64,000 bases of DNA from an uncultured Clostridia bacterium (GCA_944381055.1 CALWJQ010000064.1:38631-102630), one strand, 5' to 3'; shown: positions 1 through 8,256, numbered from the stretch's first letter. A program made the numbers and translations. Notes: generated from the letters alone by a model not told the origin.

Positions 1-90
1 TTTGCGCGACCGTACCCGCTGAACATCCCGCCATTCCCGCGGCGGCCGGGAATGGAAAGGCAGTCTGCCGCCGAAAGGAGCGGTATCGCC

Positions 91-1422
91 GTGGAACGAA
101 AACTGTTTCATTCCGTCACCCTCAACCTTGACAAATGCAAGGGCTGCACAACCTGCATCAAGCACTGCCCGACCGAGGCCATCCGCGTGCGCTTCGGCAA
201 GGCTTACATCATTGAAGACCGCTGCATCGACTGCGGCCAGTGCATCCGCGTCTGCCCGCACCGCGCCAAAAGCGCTGTGTGCGACAGCTTTGAATCGCTG
301 AAAAACTACCGGCTGACCATCGCGCTGCCGGCCCCCAGCCTGTACGGCCAGTTCAACAATTTAAGCGACATCGGGCTGGTGCTGACCGGCCTGCTGCGAA
401 TAGGCTTTGACCGCGTGTTTGAAGTGGCCGCCGCCGCCGAATACCTGTCGGATTTTACGCGGCGCGAGCTTTTGAAAAACAACAGCCTGCCGCACCCGAC
501 CATTTCGTCGGCCTGCCCCGCCTGCGTCCGGCTGATCAAGCACCGGTTCCCCGAGCTGGCGAACCATGTGCTCCCCTTTGTGGCGCCGGTTGAACTGGCC
601 GCCGTGCTGGCGCGCAGCAAGGCGGTTGCCGAGACGGGGCTGAAGCCCGAAGAGATCGGCGTATTCTTTATTTCGCCCTGCCCGGCCAAAGTGACGGCCA
701 GCCGTCTGCCCATCGGCATCAGCGCCCGCGTCATGGACGGCGTTCTGTCCATGACCGACGTGTACACACGCCTGCTGCCGGTGCTCAAAACCATCGGGGA
801 ACCTGAGATCACCCCGCAGGCCGGTCTGACCGGCATCGGGTGGTCGGTGTCGGGCGGCGAAGGGTCCGCCCTGCTCAACGGCCGCTACCTGGCGGTCGAC
901 GGCATTGAAAACGTCATCAAAATCCTGGAGGATCTGGAAGACGAAAAGCTGCCCGAGCTGGACTTTATCGAGCTCAACGCCTGCACGCAGGGGTGTGTCG
1001 GCGGCTGCCTGGCCGTCGAAAACCCCTATGTGGCCAAAACGCGCATCCGCGGGCTGATGAAGTACCTGCCCGTATCGCGCAACAAGGCGAGCGCCCTTCA
1101 GGACGGAACCGGCAAGATCCAGTGGCAGGGATCGCTGGAATCAGAGTCACGGTGGGCGCTCGACAGCGACATGGGCGCGGCGATGGAAAAGCTGCTACGC
1201 ATCAACGAGCTGGCCAACAGCCTGCCCGGGCTGGACTGCGGTTCGTGCGGGGCGCCGACCTGCCGTGCGCTGGCCGAAGACGTTGTGCTGGGCCATGCCA
1301 GCGAAGAAGACTGCATTTTCCGTATGCGTGAAAGGATGCAGATTTTGAGCGGAGGGGGCGAGGCGGACGCCGACGCCTACCTGCCGCCGCCGTTCCGTAA
1401 ATGTGAGGAGGACAGAAAGTGA
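91..1422 (+). CDS. [FeFe] hydrogenase-like iron-sulfur protein, sensory type (443 aa)
   Basis: Domains in order are two N-terminal 4Fe-4S ferredoxin motifs (CxxCxxCxxxCP, roughly residues 14-60), an [FeFe] hydrogenase large-subunit H-cluster domain (about 70-350) and a C-terminal CxxCGxPxC iron-sulfur motif (about 390-420). The four H-cluster ligands are present as Cys142, Cys197, Cys298 and Cys302. The cysteine that relays protons in catalytic enzymes (TSCCP) is Ala141 here (SSACP), a change known from sensory group C/D hydrogenases. I chose GTG at 91 because AAAGGAG lies 10 bases upstream; an in-frame ATG at 52 has no such site. The gene overlaps the DRTGG gene by GTGA. In clostridia such proteins sit with DRTGG, PHP and phosphatase genes, so a redox- or H2-sensing role is more likely than H2 turnover. 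The partner is unknown. Confidence 0.85.
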   Translation: MERKLFHSVTLNLDKCKGCTTCIKHCPTEAIRVRFGKAYIIEDRCIDCGQCIRVCPHRAKSAVCDSFESLKNYRLTIALPAPSLYGQFNNLSDIGLVLTGLLRIGFDRVFEVAAAAEYLSDFTRRELLKNNSLPHPTISSACPACVRLIKHRFPELANHVLPFVAPVELAAVLARSKAVAETGLKPEEIGVFFISPCPAKVTASRLPIGISARVMDGVLSMTDVYTRLLPVLKTIGEPEITPQAGLTGIGWSVSGGEGSALLNGRYLAVDGIENVIKILEDLEDEKLPELDFIELNACTQGCVGGCLAVENPYVAKTRIRGLMKYLPVSRNKASALQDGTGKIQWQGSLESESRWALDSDMGAAMEKLLRINELANSLPGLDCGSCGAPTCRALAEDVVLGHASEEDCIFRMRERMQILSGGGEADADAYLPPPFRKCEEDRK

Positions 1423-1751
1423 CCATTCGTCAGCTGATAAGCCGCCTGTCGCTGGATGTGCTGGCCGAAGGCGCGTCGTATGACGCGCCGCTGCGCGGCT
1501 GTTACATCGGCGACCTGCTCAGCCGCGTCATCAGCCGCAGTGTGCAGGGCGGGCTGTGGATCACCATCATGAACAATCTGAACGTCGCCGCCGTCGCCGT
1601 GCTGGCCGATATTCCCTGCGTCCTGCTGGCTGAAGGGGTCGAAGCGCCGGACGAGCTGCGCGAAAAATGCGCCGAAGAGGGCGTTTTCCTGTTGGGCAGC
1701 GGCCGCAGCGCCTATGAACTGGCGGCCGCGTTCGCGCAAAGCCAGTCATGA
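1419..1751 (+). CDS. DRTGG domain protein (110 aa)
   Basis: This small soluble protein matches the DRTGG fold: an N-terminal segment ending in a GCYIGDLLS motif, a central stretch around WITIMNN, and a C-terminal part like those of clostridial DRTGG proteins. The family is a regulatory or ligand-binding domain of unknown ligand. The start is GTG, overlapping the stop of the hydrogenase-like gene, with GAGGAGGAC 7-8 bases upstream; the stop overlaps the ATG of the PHP gene. Translation of the three genes is therefore probably coupled, and the protein probably works with the hydrogenase-like protein. Confidence 0.8.
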   Translation: MTIRQLISRLSLDVLAEGASYDAPLRGCYIGDLLSRVISRSVQGGLWITIMNNLNVAAVAVLADIPCVLLAEGVEAPDELREKCAEEGVFLLGSGRSAYELAAAFAQSQS

Positions 1752-2467
1752 AGCTGTACTATGATTTTCACATGCACTCCTGCCTGTCTTTGTGCGCCGA
1801 AGACGACATGACGCCGGCCAACATCGCCGGCATGGCGTCGCTGGCCGGGCTGGACGCCTTTGCCCTGTCTGACCACCAGACAGCCAAAAACTGTCCCGCC
1901 TGTGCTTTTCACGCCGCGCAGCACGGGCTTTTGTTCCTGCCGGCCATGGAACTGTGTACCCGCGAGGAAGTGCATGTGCTGTGCCTGTTTGCCGAGCTGC
2001 GGCACGCGCTCGCGTTTACCGAATACGTCGGGCAGCGCCTGCTCATCACGCCGCCGGCGCGCAAGCGCGTCCTGTGGCGCCAGACCATCATGGATGAAAA
2101 CGACGAGCCTGTGGGAGAAGAGCCGCTGTGGCTCGGTTCGCCGGCAGACATCGGCATTTACGACACAGCGGCGCTGGTGCGCGAGGCGGGCGGCCTGGCC
2201 ATTCCCGCGCACCTGGATCGCCCGTCGTCGTCCATCATCGCCAACCTGGGCCTTTACGACCCGGCCATGGGTTTTTCGGTGTGTGAGCTGACCGCGGGAT
2301 GCGACCAGGAACGCTTTGTGTCCGAACACCCCGAGCTGCGCGGGATGCGCTTTATCCGCGGCGGCGATGCGCACGACCTGGCGTCGATTCCTGACCGGCA
2401 ATGGACGATCGATGTGGCCGAGCGGACTCCGCAGGCCGTGCTGTGTGCGCTGTCCGGCCGGGGTTGA
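1748..2467 (+). CDS. PHP domain metal-dependent phosphoesterase family protein (239 aa)
   Basis: The N-terminal DFHMHS supplies the HxH metal ligands of the PHP (polymerase and histidinol phosphatase) superfamily. Further ligands fit the Glu/His in AMELCTREEVHVL, the His in IPAHLDRPSSS and the Asp-His in RGGDAHDL. The length is normal for a stand-alone PHP phosphoesterase. Substrates in this family range from nucleotides to phosphorylated metabolites, and this one cannot be assigned. It is the last gene of the three-gene unit, starts by ATGA overlap, and is followed 16 bases later by a strong terminator. Confidence 0.85.
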   Translation: MKLYYDFHMHSCLSLCAEDDMTPANIAGMASLAGLDAFALSDHQTAKNCPACAFHAAQHGLLFLPAMELCTREEVHVLCLFAELRHALAFTEYVGQRLLITPPARKRVLWRQTIMDENDEPVGEEPLWLGSPADIGIYDTAALVREAGGLAIPAHLDRPSSSIIANLGLYDPAMGFSVCELTAGCDQERFVSEHPELRGMRFIRGGDAHDLASIPDRQWTIDVAERTPQAVLCALSGRG

Positions 2468-2483
2468 AATGGTTTCTTCAAAG

Positions 2484-2510
2484 GAAGGCCCTGCGGGGCC
2501 TTCTTTTTTT
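2484..2510 (+). terminator. Rho-independent terminator of the hydrogenase-like/DRTGG/PHP unit
   Basis: An 8-bp GC-rich stem (GAAGGCCC/GGGCCTTC) with a 4-base loop is followed by seven T residues, just after the PHP stop codon. Confidence 0.85.
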
Positions 2511-2583
2511 GGCAAAACGGCTGCAAAACACACAGAAAACAAAGATAAAAAGTAAAATAAATATGAATATCGACAAAAAACGC

Positions 2584-2612
2584 TGGACTTTAGCGTTTTA
2601 CTTTGATATAAT
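2584..2612 (+). promoter_or_regulatory. Vegetative promoter for the KamA-family gene
   Basis: TGGACT (-35) is separated by 17 bases from a perfect TATAAT (-10), leaving a leader of about 35 bases before the AAAGGAGG ribosome binding site at 2641-2648. Confidence 0.65.
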
Positions 2613-2653
2613 AGCGCTTATTCACATTCACAGACGGAGAAAAGGAGGTATTC

Positions 2654-3766
2654 ATGAGCTGGAAACAGGAATTGAAAAACAGCGTGACCGACATCGAGAG
2701 GCTGAGCGAAAGGCTGCCGATCGACGAGGAGCGGAAGGCGGTGCTGGAACGCATCGCCGACATGTATCCCATGCGGATTCCGGATTATTATCTGTCTTTA
2801 ATCGACCCGCGGGACCCCGGCGATCCCATCGCGCGCATATGCGTGCCGTCGGAATACGAGCTGGCCGAAGACGGGGCGTTTGATACGAGCGGCGAAGGGG
2901 AAAACACCAAGCTTGAGGGCTTGCAGCACAAGTACAGCCAGACGGCCATGCTGCTGTCGACCAGCCGGTGCGCGATGTACTGCCGCCACTGCTTCCGCCG
3001 GCGCATGGTCGGATTGTCTGAAGAAGAGACCATCAAACAGTTCGAGCCCATGGCCGAATACATCGTCTGTCACCCTGAAATCACCAACGTCCTCATTTCG
3101 GGCGGCGACGCGCTGCTCAACAGCAATGCCGTCATCGCGCACTTCCTGCGGGTTCTGGGCGAAATCGACCATGTGCGCATGATCCGTTTCGGCACGCGGC
3201 TGCCTGTCGTGCTGCCCCAACGCATCAGCGAAGATCCCGAGCTTTTGACGCTGTTGGGCAATTACACACGCAAGAAGCAAATCAATATTGTCACGCAGTT
3301 CAACCACCCGCGCGAGCTGACGCCGGAATCACGCCGGGCCGTGCGCCGGCTGCTGGCGCACCGCATGGTCGTCAGCAATCAGACCGTGCTGCTCAAGGGC
3401 GTCAACGACGACCCGGACACGCTGGCGCAGCTCATGGCGGGGCTTGTCGCCTGCGGGGTGACGCCCTATTATGTGTTTCAGTGCCGGCCGGTGCGCGGCG
3501 TGGTTGACCAGTTTCAGGTGCCGCTGCGCCGCGGCTGCGAAATCGTCGAACAGGCCAAGGCGCAGATGAACGGGCAGGAAAAACGTTTCCGCTATGTCAT
3601 GTCGCATGTGACGGGCAAAATCGAGATACTGGGGAACCTGTCCGGCGGGCGGATGCTGTTTAAGTACCACCAGTCCAAGTACCCGGAAAACAACGGCCGC
3701 ATTTTCGCGCAGCAGGTGTCGCCCGATCAGCTGTGGCTGGACGCCGTCGAGCCGCAGGAACTTTAA
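2654..3766 (+). CDS. KamA-family radical SAM protein (370 aa)
   Basis: The radical SAM cluster motif CxxxCxxC is Cys106, Cys110 and Cys113 (CAMYCRHCF), followed by RRRMVG as in lysine 2,3-aminomutases. The glycine-rich SAM stretch SGGDALL and the C-terminal lysine that would bind PLP are also present. The usual lysine-enzyme signature DAPGGGGK is replaced by SHVTGK: the PLP lysine is kept but the aspartate that contacts substrate lysine is not. At 370 residues it is shorter than true lysine 2,3-aminomutases (above 400). It is probably a PLP/SAM aminomutase-like enzyme with another substrate. It is monocistronic between its own promoter and a terminator, with an excellent AAAGGAGG site 5 bases before ATG. 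Confidence 0.8.
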   Translation: MSWKQELKNSVTDIERLSERLPIDEERKAVLERIADMYPMRIPDYYLSLIDPRDPGDPIARICVPSEYELAEDGAFDTSGEGENTKLEGLQHKYSQTAMLLSTSRCAMYCRHCFRRRMVGLSEEETIKQFEPMAEYIVCHPEITNVLISGGDALLNSNAVIAHFLRVLGEIDHVRMIRFGTRLPVVLPQRISEDPELLTLLGNYTRKKQINIVTQFNHPRELTPESRRAVRRLLAHRMVVSNQTVLLKGVNDDPDTLAQLMAGLVACGVTPYYVFQCRPVRGVVDQFQVPLRRGCEIVEQAKAQMNGQEKRFRYVMSHVTGKIEILGNLSGGRMLFKYHQSKYPENNGRIFAQQVSPDQLWLDAVEPQEL

Positions 3767-3773
3767 ACAGCAG

Positions 3774-3809
3774 AAAACGGACGGAGAGGCGGTCTCTCCG
3801 TCCGTTTTT
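3774..3809. terminator. Bidirectional terminator between convergent genes
   Basis: A 12-bp stem (ACGGACGGAGAG and its complement) with a 5-base loop has T residues on one side and A residues on the other. It can serve both the KamA-family gene on the plus strand and the minus-strand gene ending at 3823. Confidence 0.85.
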
Positions 3810-3822
3810 GGCGTTTGGCGGC

Positions 3823-4317
3823 TTACGGCCGGCTTTGTTTGAGCAGCGCAGCGGCAGCCTTCCCCGTCAGGTGTTCGACGGTCATTTCAAGGATGCACAG
3901 GGGCGCCCATTCGCGATCAATGGCCTTTTGACGGCCTTCGTCGGTGTCGCCGGGCGCATACTTCAGCGCGATTTTTTCAGCGCCTTCCCGCATCTGTGCC
4001 TCGTCGGTCACGACGCGGATGGTGCCAAAGGCGATGACGCTGCGGAAATAGGTCGTGTACTCTTCGGGGACGACATGGTCCTGGTCGATGACGCAAAAAG
4101 AAGCCTTGCTGCAACGGGCGATGGAATCCAGCTTGTGGCCGCTTTTCGCGCCGTGGAACCACAGTTTTTCGCCGTCATAGACATAGCTGACGGGAACGGC
4201 GTAGGGGTAGCCGTCGTCGCCTGACAGCGCCAGCACGCCCGACGTCCCCCGGTACAGCACCTCTGCCGCTTCCTCGGGCGGCAAGGCCTGCTTTTTCCTG
4301 CGCATTTCACGAAACAT
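3823..4317 (-). CDS. Pyridoxamine 5'-phosphate oxidase-like flavin protein, NimA type (164 aa)
   Basis: The protein has the split-barrel flavin-binding fold typical of NimA-like proteins: LYRGTSGVLAL, then DGYPYAVPVSYVYDGEKLWFHGAKSGHKLD, then CFCVIDQDHVVP-like segments. Family members bind FMN or a related cofactor and reduce small molecules; some are linked to nitroimidazole resistance, which cannot be claimed here. I chose ATG at 4317 because GAGGTG lies 6 bases upstream; a GTG at 4326 would overlap that site. It is a single gene with its own strong promoter and a structured leader of about 90 bases. Confidence 0.8.
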   Translation of the reverse strand: MFREMRRKKQALPPEEAAEVLYRGTSGVLALSGDDGYPYAVPVSYVYDGEKLWFHGAKSGHKLDSIARCSKASFCVIDQDHVVPEEYTTYFRSVIAFGTIRVVTDEAQMREGAEKIALKYAPGDTDEGRQKAIDREWAPLCILEMTVEHLTGKAAAALLKQSRP

Positions 4318-4328
4318 GACAAGCACCT

Positions 4329-4350
4329 CGCTTTAATCAAAAATAAAGCG
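4329..4350 (-). promoter_or_regulatory. Hairpin next to the ribosome binding site of the NimA-like gene
   Basis: CGCTTTA and TAAAGCG form a 7-bp stem with an 8-base loop in the mRNA leader, directly abutting the AGGTG ribosome binding site. A second weaker hairpin lies further upstream (about 4359-4384). No known riboswitch class is recognisable. Confidence 0.4.
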
Positions 4351-4418
4351 CCTGCTCCGGCGTTCCTCGAGGCCTGGCGGAACGGGTGATCAGACGCAAA
4401 TCCGGCTCAACAGTACCT

Positions 4419-4447
4419 ATTATAAAAGGGCTTTATCCGGAAGTCAA
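4419..4447 (-). promoter_or_regulatory. Vegetative promoter for the NimA-like gene
   Basis: On the minus strand TTGACT is followed after exactly 17 bases by a perfect TATAAT. Confidence 0.8.
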
Positions 4448-4692
4448 GGCAGGCACTTAGCACATTGCGGCGCGGGGATCGAGCCCTGCATAACGCCGGC
4501 GCAAAGCCGCAGCCGGGAGAACGGAAAAGGCGCCCGTGGGGTAACGGGCGCCTTTTCGCGTTTCAGTCTTAAGAGGGGATTGGGGGAATAAGAGAGGTAC
4601 TTTCCGTGATTATAATACCATGATGCAATTTGAAATGTGTGGACGTTCTGTGAACGTTCCTTTAATATTTTTGCCGGTGTTTGTGAACATTT
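4448..4692. other. Intergenic gap between the NimA-like gene promoter and htrA
   Basis: No convincing reading frame is visible. The segment 4460-4515 is GC-rich and can fold (GCGGC pairs with GCCGC around an inner hairpin), and it is followed by the terminator at 4525-4556. The segment 4560-4692 is AT-rich 3' untranslated sequence of htrA. A small RNA ending at the terminator on the plus strand is possible, but I see no good plus-strand promoter. Confidence 0.4.
4525..4556. terminator. Bidirectional terminator downstream of htrA
   Basis: A 13-bp stem (AAAAGGCGCCCGT and its complement) with a 6-base loop carries A and T runs at its edges. It lies about 137 bases beyond the htrA stop on the minus strand. 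Confidence 0.75.
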
Positions 4693-5874
4693 TTAATTGG
4701 ATGACGTACCCAGGACAAGCGGCAGATCGATGCGCGAGCCATTGCGTTCGACAGTCAGGGTGATGGTGTCGCCCGGCTCGTATTTGTCCTTTTCATAATT
4801 GAGTTCGGTAAAGTCTTCCACCTCGACGCCGTTGAAAGCGACAATCTTGTCATTGACCTGCACCCCGGCCGCTTCGGCAGGACCGCCGGCAGTGACTTCT
4901 TTGACAATAAGGCCCGGCTCAAGGCGGTAGAACAGCGCTTCCTGCGTGGTCAGGCTCTGCACTGAGACGCCCAGCACCGGGCGGTCGGTGACATAGCCGT
5001 ACTCAATGAGGTCGTTGGCGACATTGAGCGCCGTTTCAATGGGAATGGCAAAGCCGATGCCTTCAACGTCGTTGGCGTTGCTCTGCATAATTTTGGCGTT
5101 GACGACGCCGACGACCTGGCCCTGGCTGTTGAACATCGGGCCGCCCGAGTTACCGGGGTTGATGGCGGCGTTGGTCTGGATCAGGTTCATGATATAGTTG
5201 TCAATGGCGACTTCACGGCTGGGGGCCGAAACGATGCCGTCGGTCATAGTTTCGGCGAACTGGGTGCCCAGCGGGTTGCCGATGACGTAAACCGGCTCGC
5301 CGGTGACGAGCGAAGACGAGTCGCCGAACTCGGCAGCCGTCAAATCGGTGGCGTCGACATGGACGACGGCGATGTCTGTGTTGGCGTCGGTGCCGACGAC
5401 GGTACCGTCAAAGCTGCGCCCGTCGTTCAGGGTGACTTCAATGGTCTGCGCGCCCTCGACGACGTGGTTGTTGGTGATGATATAGCCGTCGGCGCTCATG
5501 ACAATGCCGGTGCCGCTGCCCGAGCCGATCTGGCCGTAGCTCTGGATGGTCGTGGTGATGGAAACAACGGACGGAACGCCTTTTTGGAAAATCTCAGGGG
5601 CGGTCATCGCGTCTTCACTGTAAGTGGGCAGATAGACCGTCTGGCTGGCCTGTGTCTGGTTTTGAGTTTGAGTGGCGCCGCTGCCCGGATCGGCGGGCTG
5701 CGCGGGGAACAGCGCGTTGTAACCCATCACCGAACCGACCGACACACAGGCAACGAGAGCCAGGCCGAGGACGGCTTTGCCAAACTTTTTCAGCCCGCTG
5801 CGTTTTTTCGGGGGCCGGGGCGAGAATACGGGGTCGTACAGGTTATTTTCATCCATGCGGTTATTTCTGAACAT
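4693..5874 (-). CDS. htrA: HtrA/DegP-type membrane-anchored serine protease with PDZ domain (393 aa)
   Basis: A cytosolic proline/lysine-rich N-terminus precedes one membrane segment (about 32-50), a polar linker, a trypsin-like protease domain (about 92-280) and a PDZ domain (about 295-385). The catalytic triad is His137 (NNHVV), Asp167 (NTDIAV) and Ser243 (GNSGGP). The active site lies outside the membrane, where the enzyme would degrade misfolded envelope proteins. Start ATG at 5874 has GGAGGA 7 bases upstream. It is a single gene transcribed away from capA; its promoter is not obvious in the AT-rich 130-base divergent region. Confidence 0.93.
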   Translation of the reverse strand: MFRNNRMDENNLYDPVFSPRPPKKRSGLKKFGKAVLGLALVACVSVGSVMGYNALFPAQPADPGSGATQTQNQTQASQTVYLPTYSEDAMTAPEIFQKGVPSVVSITTTIQSYGQIGSGSGTGIVMSADGYIITNNHVVEGAQTIEVTLNDGRSFDGTVVGTDANTDIAVVHVDATDLTAAEFGDSSSLVTGEPVYVIGNPLGTQFAETMTDGIVSAPSREVAIDNYIMNLIQTNAAINPGNSGGPMFNSQGQVVGVVNAKIMQSNANDVEGIGFAIPIETALNVANDLIEYGYVTDRPVLGVSVQSLTTQEALFYRLEPGLIVKEVTAGGPAEAAGVQVNDKIVAFNGVEVEDFTELNYEKDKYEPGDTITLTVERNGSRIDLPLVLGTSSN

Positions 5875-6011
5875 CTATGGTTCCTCCTTCTGGCGGTTGA
5901 TACCGTGGTTTCTTTTGATGTTTTTATTTTCGGGCCGAAATATGACATGCGAATGACACAAAACCAAACATTTTGTGAATAACCAAAAAGTTGTAAAAAC
6001 CGCAAACAGGC

Positions 6012-6040
6012 TGGAAAACCGCCGCGTTTTCTGGTAGAAT
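6012..6040 (+). promoter_or_regulatory. Likely promoter of the capA-dusB-sigma-anti-sigma operon
   Basis: TGGAAA (4 of 6) is separated by 17 bases from TAGAAT (5 of 6), about 27 bases upstream of the AAGGGAAAGAGG region preceding the capA start. Confidence 0.5.
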
Positions 6041-6073
6041 AGCAGAGAAGAATGAAGGGAAAGAGGAACGTCT

Positions 6074-7276
6074 ATGAAGAAGTCAATCTGCCTGCTGTGC
6101 TGTCTGCTTGCGGCGCTGTGCGTTCTGGCGGCCTGCCGGCCTGTCGGTGACGAAGCGCGGCCCGCCGCCGGCGATATGGCAGCGGCGCAGCCCGAGCCCG
6201 TGCCGCTGCCCGAGCCCGAACCCGAACCCGAACCTGAGCCGGAGCCCGTGCGGATCCGTCTGATGGCAGTGGGGGACAACCTTTTGCACAATACGGTGTC
6301 CAACAGCTGCAAGACCGAAGAAGGCGGCTTTGACTTTGCGCCGCTGTACGCCAACATCGCGCCTTTTGCGCAAAAAGCGGATCTGGCCTTTATCAACGAA
6401 GAGGTGCCGCTGGCCGGCGAGGTCGGCGCGTACCCGATGCTGAGCGCGCCGACCGACGTCGCCGCGGGGCTGAAAGAGACGGGATTTAATATTGTCAATA
6501 CGGCGACCAATCATTCGCTCGACAAGGGGCAGGACGGCCTTTTGACGTCGCTCGAGGCACTGAAGTCGCAGGGCTTTGACGCCGTGCTCGGGTGCTTTGC
6601 CACGCAGGAAGAGGCGTCGGAGCCCGCGCTGGTCGAAAAGCAGGGAGTGACCTTTGGCTTTTTGTCCTATACCTATGGGACCAACGGCATTCCGCTGCCG
6701 TCGGACAAGCCGTGGATGGTGTCGCTCATCGACGAGGGAAAAATGGAAAGCGACATGGCGGCGCTGCGTCCGCAGTGCGACGTGCTCGTCGTGTCCATGC
6801 ACTGGGGGGTCGAGTACCAGACGGCCCCGTCGGACGAACAGCGTGCGCTGGCGCAGAAGCTGGCCGGTTGGGGGGCTGACATCATCATCGGCACCCACCC
6901 GCATGTGCTTCAGCCTGTCGAAATGCTGACGCGGCCGGACGGCGGGCAGACGCTGTGCGTTTATTCGCTGGGCAATTTTGTCTCGGGCCAGCACCGGCTG
7001 GACGCCATGCTGGGCGGGATGCTGTGGTGCGAGCTGGTCTTCACCCCCGGTGAAGAGGGCTTTGCCTTTGAAAATGTCGGCGTTATGCCGGTCGTTACCT
7101 ATTACGAAGGCGGCGGCCGCGCCTTTGACATTGTCCCCCTGTCTGATTATACGCAGGAAATGGCAGAAAATCACGGCGTTGCGGGCTATGACGCGCCGGC
7201 AACGGTGGAAGCGCTGACCGAACTGGCATCGGATGTGCTGGGCGGATATATGCTGGGCGCGGGGGATATTCTGTGA
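6074..7276 (+). CDS. CapA-family lipoprotein, PGA_cap metallophosphatase-like fold (400 aa)
   Basis: A lipoprotein signal peptide ends in the lipobox LAAC (Cys20 or 21). It is followed by a Pro-Glu repeat linker (about 38-60) and then the CapA/PGA-synthesis domain: MAVGDNLLHN, NTATNHSLDKGQDGL, VSMHWGVEYQ and IIGTHPHVLQPVE carry the conserved Asp, Asn-His and His residues of this calcineurin-like fold. CapA proteins act at the cell surface in poly-gamma-glutamate capsule handling, but most clostridial members are uncharacterised, and no capBC genes are nearby. The stop overlaps the dusB start. Confidence 0.85.
   Translation: MKKSICLLCCLLAALCVLAACRPVGDEARPAAGDMAAAQPEPVPLPEPEPEPEPEPEPVRIRLMAVGDNLLHNTVSNSCKTEEGGFDFAPLYANIAPFAQKADLAFINEEVPLAGEVGAYPMLSAPTDVAAGLKETGFNIVNTATNHSLDKGQDGLLTSLEALKSQGFDAVLGCFATQEEASEPALVEKQGVTFGFLSYTYGTNGIPLPSDKPWMVSLIDEGKMESDMAALRPQCDVLVVSMHWGVEYQTAPSDEQRALAQKLAGWGADIIIGTHPHVLQPVEMLTRPDGGQTLCVYSLGNFVSGQHRLDAMLGGMLWCELVFTPGEEGFAFENVGVMPVVTYYEGGGRAFDIVPLSDYTQEMAENHGVAGYDAPATVEALTELASDVLGGYMLGAGDIL
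6184..6251 (+). repeat. Pro-Glu dipeptide-coding repeat in capA
   Basis: Tandem 6-base units of the CCCGAR type encode alternating Pro and Glu, forming a rigid spacer between the lipid anchor and the CapA domain. It is a low-complexity tract that may vary in length between strains. Confidence 0.75.
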
Positions 7277-8256
7277 TTGCCCTCGCGCCGGGGCTGTGCG
7301 CGGGGAACCGGTTTGTGCTCGGCCCGATGGCCGGCGTGACCGACGCCGCCTTCCGCACGATCTGCATGGAGCAGGGGGCGGGGCTGTGCTATACCGAGAT
7401 GGTCAGCGCCAAAGCGCTGACCTACCGCGACAAAAAGACGGCGTCGCTGCTCGACGTGACGCCTGCGCAGCGGCCGGTCATTGCGCAGATTTTCGGCAGC
7501 GAGCCCGGCGTCATGGCCGAAGGGGCCCGGCTGGCTCTTGAGCTGTCGGGGGCCGACGGAATCGACATCAACATGGGCTGCCCCATGCCCAAAATTACCG
7601 GCAACGGCGAAGGCAGCGCCCTGATGCTCGACCCCGTGCGGGCGTCCCGCGTTATCGAAGCGGTGCGCAAAGCCGTGGACGTGCCGCTTTCGGTCAAGTT
7701 TCGCGCCGGCTGGGACGAAGAACATCAAAACGCCGTCGAGTTCGCCCGCATGGCGCAGCAGAGCGGCGCGGATTTTCTGTGCGTACACGGCCGCACGCGG
7801 TCGCAGTTTTACAGCGGCCGCAGCGACCCGGCGGTCATTGCCGCCGTCAAAGCGGCCGTAACGGTGCCCGTCATCGCCAGCGGCGACGCCCTTTCGCCGC
7901 AGGGCTGCGTGGATTTGCTGCGATCCACAGGGGCTGACGCCGTCATGGTCGCGCGCGGCGCGCAGGGCGCGCCGTGGATTTTTGCCGGCTGCCTGGCGCT
8001 GGATCGGGGCGGAGCACCGCCGATTGTGACGGCCGAAGAGCACGTCGGGATCATGCGCCGCCATGTCCGCCTGGTGTGCAGCCTCAAGGGCGAAGCGCGC
8101 GGGATGCCGGAAATCCGCAAGCACGCTTTGTGGTATCTCGGCCGCCTGCGCGGCGGCAAGCCTTTCAAGGCGCAGATGGCGCAGGTGACGACGCTGCGCC
8201 AGTTTGAAGAAATATGTGACGGGCTGATGCAGGCCCGATTGCAGGTGAAAACATGA
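7273..8256 (+). CDS. dusB: tRNA-dihydrouridine synthase, DusB type (327 aa)
   Basis: This FMN-dependent TIM-barrel enzyme reduces uridines in the tRNA D-loop. The start shows GPMAGVTDAAFR, then CYTEMVSAKAL and the catalytic-cysteine motif NMGCPMPKITGNGEGSAL, followed by KFRAGWDE, VHGRTRSQFY and IASGDALSP. Length is typical. Start is GTG overlapping the capA stop; the stop overlaps the sigma-factor ATG. Confidence 0.93.
   Translation: MIALAPGLCAGNRFVLGPMAGVTDAAFRTICMEQGAGLCYTEMVSAKALTYRDKKTASLLDVTPAQRPVIAQIFGSEPGVMAEGARLALELSGADGIDINMGCPMPKITGNGEGSALMLDPVRASRVIEAVRKAVDVPLSVKFRAGWDEEHQNAVEFARMAQQSGADFLCVHGRTRSQFYSGRSDPAVIAAVKAAVTVPVIASGDALSPQGCVDLLRSTGADAVMVARGAQGAPWIFAGCLALDRGGAPPIVTAEEHVGIMRRHVRLVCSLKGEARGMPEIRKHALWYLGRLRGGKPFKAQMAQVTTLRQFEEICDGLMQARLQVKT

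Noticed and set aside
4465..4500. A T-arm-like GATCGAG loop that could suggest a tRNA
   Set aside because: The stem and loop sizes do not fit and no acceptor, D or anticodon arms are found around it.
6184..6251. Short tandem repeats resembling a CRISPR or satellite array
   Set aside because: They are in-frame Pro-Glu codons of capA; the repeats at 47035-47125 are in-frame Pro-Thr-Asp codons. There are no spacers.
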